Below, one piece after another: positions 32,599 to 35,841 of a DNA stretch of 35,841 bases. Position 1 is the stretch's first letter. The number at the start of each line of letters is the position of its first letter. Under the pieces are notes generated by a model. That model saw only the letters and a list, made by a program, of their open reading frames with translations, was not told where the DNA came from and searched no databases. Source of the stretch: Desulfuromonadales bacterium (GTDB taxonomy: Bacteria > Desulfobacterota > Desulfuromonadia > Geobacterales > Pseudopelobacteraceae); assembly GCA_016650295.1 (NCBI GenBank), contig JAENWA010000103.1:1-35841 (forward strand). The letters are read 5' to 3'. A program made the position numbers and the translations under genes.

Positions 32599-32616
32599 GG
32601 TTATCATTTGACAACC
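32599..32616 (-). promoter_or_regulatory. LexA (SOS) box upstream of the integrase remnant
   Basis: GGTTATCATTTGACAACC matches GGTT-N2-C-N4-G-N3-ACC at every fixed base. On the minus strand it lies directly before a possible promoter (TGACTT, 17 bases, TATACC) about 50 bases upstream of the integrase ATG. SOS control of integron integrases is known, so this looks like the original regulatory site retained after gene decay. Confidence 0.75.
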
Positions 32617-32664
32617 CAACCGTCAATATGTAAAGTTGCCAATAGAAAGAATTTCATAAATTCA

Positions 32665-32693
32665 TTTTTATTAGTAGACGCTTGTGATATAAA
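32665..32693 (+). promoter_or_regulatory. possible promoter of the 129-aa gene
   Basis: TTTTTA (32665-32670), 17 bases and TATAAA (32688-32693) stand about 25 bases before the ATG at 32718. The -10 box is good and the -35 box weak. Confidence 0.35.
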
Positions 32694-32717
32694 TTCCGCT
32701 GTTACAGGAGACTAGGC

Positions 32718-33107
32718 ATGAAAACAAGGCTGATACTCAAACCTGGACAAAAAGGGACCAAACGGCTGGCGGAAATATACGGAGATGCTTTGCTCTGCAT
32801 ACGATTCCGCTATGATGAGGATTCACGAACACGGCTAAAAACAGTCGAGTTAATAGTCGAGAAGAGTGACTGGACGCCTCCGCCCGCCCGTTATGCAGCG
32901 GAGACTCTTGTTTCACTCCGTATTGAAGCCGCGAATATGACCTTGCGATCACAAGCCAAAACAGCGGGTGCAAGATGGAACCCAGAGAAGCAACTCTGGG
33001 TTGTGAAGTACGGGAAAATAGTCGGTACCACATTGGAAAAGCATATACAGGTAGATGCAAAGGATAATCACGGAAAACCGAAAAAGCATCTATATGTATA
33101 TACCTGA
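32718..33107 (+). CDS. conserved hypothetical protein (129 aa) beside integrase remnant
   Basis: A 129-aa basic, soluble protein with no signal peptide, membrane helix or catalytic motif I recognise. Notable segments are LILKPGQKGTKRLAEIYGDALLCIRFRYDEDSRTRLKTVELIVEK near the start and a later AKTAGARWNPEKQLWVVKYGKI, which resembles the 'GARWNP..KLWYI' text of small hypothetical proteins found in mobile regions. It has a clear AGGAG eight bases before the ATG. It occupies the place of a first gene cassette relative to intI, but no attC site is found. Its C-terminus is written into repeat DNA: KHIQVDA and KHLYVYT come from two repeat units. Confidence 0.72.
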   Translation: MKTRLILKPGQKGTKRLAEIYGDALLCIRFRYDEDSRTRLKTVELIVEKSDWTPPPARYAAETLVSLRIEAANMTLRSQAKTAGARWNPEKQLWVVKYGKIVGTTLEKHIQVDAKDNHGKPKKHLYVYT

Positions 33108-33167
33108 AAGGCATCTATCTGTAGATGCAAGTATCTACAGATAGATGCAAGCATATACAGGTAGATG
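33041..33167. repeat. 20-bp palindromic repeat cluster (iteron-like)
   Basis: Three units start exactly 20 bases apart at 33111, 33131 and 33151 (GCATCTATCTGTAGATGC, GTATCTACAGATAGATGC, GCATATACAGGTAGATGA), separated by AA. A fourth copy (33041-33058) lies inside the 129-aa gene and shares 17 identical bases with the unit at 33151. A degenerate inverted copy lies at 33087-33104, across the gene's end. The first two tandem units form a perfect 16-bp inverted repeat (33111-33126 with 33133-33148). Confidence 0.75.
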
Positions 33168-33224
33168 ACAGGCTGTAACTACATAATAAGATGTTATACC
33201 CCCAAGAAGAGGAGGCAAAAAATC

Positions 33225-33281
33225 ATGAATCTCAATGCCTTCAATTTGTCGCATTTAACATTTGTCGTCAACTACGATTGA
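33225..33281 (+). CDS. possible 18-aa leader peptide
   Basis: An ATG at 33225 preceded by AAGAGGAGG at nine-base spacing opens an 18-codon frame (MNLNAFNLSHLTFVVNYD) that ends 19 bases before the 726-aa gene. The strong ribosome site is the only support. It could be a leader peptide or the eroded start of a lost gene. Confidence 0.3.
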   Translation: MNLNAFNLSHLTFVVNYD

Positions 33282-33300
33282 TCGTCAAAGGAGCTTGATC

Positions 33301-35481
33301 ATGAATTCACTATTTACTACAGGCAGGAACTTTCTTTTCTTCATTGTGTTTGCATGCATTGCCCTGTTCGAGACAAGTTGTGGCGTTTTTGATAAGGCAT
33401 CGAGCACCAGCAGTCAGGAAGGAGCCGGCTTAATCACTGCTGGCGAACAAGCCGGCTCTGGGCTTGCTGTGGCTGGATTCCAGTTCGTGGCGACCCAGGC
33501 TCTTGAACAGCAATGTGATGAAGGCCAGTCATCGGCCTGTAAAATCGCTTTTGCGCTAGACCCTTATTACAAGATAGGGAAAACACAAGAAGAGATTAAT
33601 GCTGTTTTGAATTCGATGAACAGCAAACTAGACGACATCAATGCCAAGCTTAATGGTATCGCGACACTGTTGGATAATTTGGCGGCTCAGCTCAATATTG
33701 CAGTTGCTGATCTTAAAATGGACAGTGGAAATTTAAGTGCCAAGCCATACTTGTTGAATATTGTAAATGCATATGAATTTTTTAAGACCCTTGATTATAC
33801 AGATGATAAAAATACGGTTAATACACCACTGGCGGTCAGCTCAATTATGACAAACGATCATTCTGACACTCCATTCGGAGTGCCGCAAAGTCTTTTAATG
33901 CTTCATGGATTTATCGTTGATGACGCGACAGGAACTGGATTGCTACAAAAAATGGATGATTTGATTAAATCCAAAATTGACGATATATGGAATACAAAAC
34001 ACCGCCCGCCTACAGATGATGAAGCAAACAACTTCTATGAGCTTATGGAACAGTATTTCGGTTACCTCCTGATGCAACAAGCCAAAGGATTGGTTGTAGT
34101 ATCAGCATCTTACAAGTACCTGGATAAATTTCCTGATGCAAGAATCTCCCCCCAGAGTCCAACCATCAAAGAAGAACTTAATATCTCAAATTTTAATGAG
34201 TACCAAGATGTTTATAACAAGCGGATAAATGATCAGATCAAGACATTCCTGAAGCATGTCGAAAATTACATTGCCTATACTGCCGACATTGAAAAGTCGG
34301 GTGCTGATATCAAGGGATGGACAAGCGTTGTGCTGAAAAGGGCCGATTTGACAGCGGCGTGGGCGCGGGAAAGCTTGAAAACTAAAGTTGTCGGCACAGC
34401 CAGCAGCACTCCGATTTTTCTTGCAGTGCGCGTATTGGGAGAGCCGGACAGAAGCAAGCTGTTTTATTCCTACAGTTCAGCCCTCCGAGACAATCTAACC
34501 CAAAAAAGGTTTGCAATCGATAAAGATTTTTTAAAACTAAATTCTGCACAAACTGAGGACTTTCGGGTATTGACCACCAGACAGCCCTATATGCAATTTC
34601 CCGTACACCTCGACAAGACTAAAGGCACAGTGGAGCGCGACGGGGCGATTAAGGGAGCAAACTCCTTTATTATGAATAAATACATACTAACCGGCAGCGA
34701 TGGAATATCCACAACGAACAGTGAAATACGGCCGATCACTGTTGAAAGTTGGATTGGTGATGTGGGCGGGATGAAGATGGAACTGGTCGGGCCTGACGGC
34801 AAAGTCAAAGCAGCAAATGATGGCGGCCCTGCCATGTATTTTGGCCATACCACTATCGTCCTGAAGGAAACTGCTGCGCGTCTGGGGATATGGTCACATG
34901 GCATTCCGTCAGAGGTATACGCGAATACCACCAACGTTGATAATCTTAAGCATTCAGCTCACGCGCAGGATTCATTTCCTCAGAGCGCACAGTTGTCTCT
35001 TTCCGCCGATCCGAAGCGATCATCCAAAAATGAAGGCGATCCAAGCGGAGGAGCAGAATGGACTGAATATTACCTCAATGGCCATGCTTATTACTATGAG
35101 GGGCTGGAAGGGAACTATTATTTCGAGGGATGGGGCGATGTGCCGGAAAAAGATACCTGGCGGGTTGGCCCGACACTCTCGGGCACGTCCACTTATGACG
35201 TACAACTACCTGCCAGTAACGGTTCGTCCAGCATGGAATTGTATTTCACCATGGAATCCGGCAAACAATGGGTTACGGCAACAACTACAAAGGGCAATGT
35301 GAACATGTCGGTTGTATCTGCCAACAAGTGGGCACCGAATACCAGCATCAGGTTATTTATCGAACCGAGGATAAAATGTGATTGGAACACCTTTAGAAGT
35401 ACTTCCGACTACGGAACCAGTACCTTTAAGGGCACTAATACATTCGAGCTGAAGAGCCTGGTGCTGAAGGTGAACGGATAA
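33301..35481 (+). CDS. large putative lipoprotein of unknown function (726 aa)
   Basis: A 726-aa exported protein I cannot assign to a family. The N-terminus (MNSLFTTGRNFLFFIVFACIALFETSC) is a signal peptide ending in a lipobox-like ETSC with an unusual Glu at -3, so Cys27 may be lipidated. Residues about 65-135 are helical, with a coiled-coil-like segment (EEINAVLNSMNSKLDDINAKLNGIATLLDNLAAQLN). The middle is mixed and helix-rich; from about 440 the sequence looks beta-rich, with aromatic stretches (WTEYYLNGHAYYYEGLEGNYYFEGWGD). A helical front with a beta-sandwich tail recalls pore-forming toxins, but this is only resemblance. The ATG at 33301 has AAAGGAG seven bases upstream. The A+T-rich composition suggests transfer. 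Confidence 0.7.
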   Translation: MNSLFTTGRNFLFFIVFACIALFETSCGVFDKASSTSSQEGAGLITAGEQAGSGLAVAGFQFVATQALEQQCDEGQSSACKIAFALDPYYKIGKTQEEINAVLNSMNSKLDDINAKLNGIATLLDNLAAQLNIAVADLKMDSGNLSAKPYLLNIVNAYEFFKTLDYTDDKNTVNTPLAVSSIMTNDHSDTPFGVPQSLLMLHGFIVDDATGTGLLQKMDDLIKSKIDDIWNTKHRPPTDDEANNFYELMEQYFGYLLMQQAKGLVVVSASYKYLDKFPDARISPQSPTIKEELNISNFNEYQDVYNKRINDQIKTFLKHVENYIAYTADIEKSGADIKGWTSVVLKRADLTAAWARESLKTKVVGTASSTPIFLAVRVLGEPDRSKLFYSYSSALRDNLTQKRFAIDKDFLKLNSAQTEDFRVLTTRQPYMQFPVHLDKTKGTVERDGAIKGANSFIMNKYILTGSDGISTTNSEIRPITVESWIGDVGGMKMELVGPDGKVKAANDGGPAMYFGHTTIVLKETAARLGIWSHGIPSEVYANTTNVDNLKHSAHAQDSFPQSAQLSLSADPKRSSKNEGDPSGGAEWTEYYLNGHAYYYEGLEGNYYFEGWGDVPEKDTWRVGPTLSGTSTYDVQLPASNGSSSMELYFTMESGKQWVTATTTKGNVNMSVVSANKWAPNTSIRLFIEPRIKCDWNTFRSTSDYGTSTFKGTNTFELKSLVLKVNG

Positions 35482-35488
35482 GAAGGAA

Positions 35489-35540
35489 TTGCCGAAAGCT
35501 GGCTGTTGGATGTACCACGTCATCGCCAGAAGTATTGAGG
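35489..35540 (+). pseudogene. possible N-terminal fragment of a REP-associated (IS200-like) transposase
   Basis: The frame MPKAGCWMYHVIARSIEEAP resembles the beginning of RAYT/IS200-like transposases, which commonly read MPR.AR...G..YHVIARGIE. Nothing after residue 17 resembles the family, so at best this is a short relic. The tandem repeat and the GGGTCAGACCTACTCATTTGAC-like text just downstream also remind me of sequences near such elements. Confidence 0.3.
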
Positions 35541-35577
35541 AGGCCCCGGCGGGGTCTGCCCTTGAAAAGAGAAAAAC

Positions 35578-35615
35578 AAGGAACCTTCGAGGGTCAAAGG
35601 AACCTTCGAGGGTCA
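35578..35615 (+). repeat. 19-bp perfect tandem duplication
   Basis: AAGGAACCTTCGAGGGTCA occurs twice head to tail (35578-35596 and 35597-35615) with no mismatch. It sits in non-coding DNA after the 726-aa gene. Confidence 0.85.
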
Positions 35616-35841
35616 GACCTACTCATTTGACAAAACCAGATAAAGCAACGGCGAGAACACCGAATGTCCAATCGGATAGCCGGGAGTTTTTCTCCCCCGG
35701 CCTCCACACCACCTGGCATGCGGGTCCGCACCGGGCGGTTCCCAAAGAGCGACGGGCCGTAGCCGGTCATTTCCAATCCCAGTTCTTTGAAAAGACGGCA
35801 GTAACTGTGATTATCTTGGGGAGCTGAATTCTCTATGACGC
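35616..35841. mobile_element. non-coding debris, possibly retroelement or transposon flank
   Basis: No convincing gene is present to the window end. A hairpin (GCCGGGAG at 35679-35686 with CTCCCCCGGC at 35692-35701) is followed by CACACCACCTGGCATGCGGG and TCCGCACCGGGCGGTTC, text that resembles repeated sequence flanking group II introns or other mobile elements in many proteobacteria. The assignment rests on memory of such flanks and is unverified. Confidence 0.3.

Noticed and set aside
33041-33170. CRISPR array
   Set aside because: The 20-bp units are contiguous with only two bases between them, and there are no spacers and no cas genes.
32599-33260. Integron attI or attC sites around the integrase remnant
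   Set aside because: RYYYAAC-like heptamers occur at 32614 and 33253, but no matching GTTRRRY partners or folded attC structure could be found.

Overview
The window looks like a chromosomal segment of a Geobacter-like member of the Desulfuromonadales (Geobacteraceae). The evidence is the gene order pheA-tyrA-aroA-cmk-ispH-rpsA-ihfB, a dCMP deaminase-nrdR-rib operon, a GEMM-I cyclic-dinucleotide riboswitch, a P460-type haem protein, and LexA operators of the GGTT-N2-C-N4-G-N3-ACC type known from Geobacter. No rRNA or species marker is present, so placement below family level is a guess.

Left part (1-8400, all minus strand). A seven-gene operon reads leftward from a good promoter at 7167-7195. 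It encodes the end of phenylalanine/tyrosine/shikimate synthesis (pheA, tyrA, aroA), CMP kinase, the last MEP-pathway enzyme IspH, ribosomal protein S1 and an IHF-beta subunit, and is followed directly by tRNA-Leu(UAA). Several junctions overlap (ATGA or GTG-TAG), which suggests translational coupling. Behind it lie an HD-domain phosphohydrolase and an exported cytochrome P460-like protein with its own promoter and terminator.

Middle part (8413-26132, all minus strand). This is the most unusual region. A REC-PAS-GGDEF-EAL protein ends at a terminator. Next comes a non-coding stretch of about 0.9 kb holding palindromes, a GEMM-I riboswitch and an intrinsic terminator. Downstream is a cluster of exported DUF11-type proteins: a 162-aa protein, a possible 39-aa small protein, two paralogous proteins of 385 and 401 aa, a 2046-aa protein combining DUF11, OmpA-like and predicted outer-membrane beta-barrel parts, and a 1741-aa protein with nine cysteine-paired repeats. 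I read it as a cyclic-dinucleotide-controlled surface fibre or adhesin system. I do not recognise it as a described system.

Right part (26420-31888, plus strand). A promoter at 26420-26448 drives dCMP deaminase, nrdR, ribD, ribE, ribBA, queH and a DUF2905 membrane protein, nearly all overlapping or closely spaced. lexA follows with its own promoter and operator; its self-cleavage site is Val-Gly instead of Ala-Gly. Heptanucleotide repeats sit at the ribD start and behind lexA.

Far right (31890-35841) is accessory DNA, visibly richer in A+T: an integron-integrase remnant that has lost its core and its catalytic tyrosine but keeps a perfect LexA box, an orphan 129-aa gene running into 20-bp palindromic repeats, a 726-aa putative lipoprotein of unknown function, and fragments that look like REP-associated transposase or retroelement debris.
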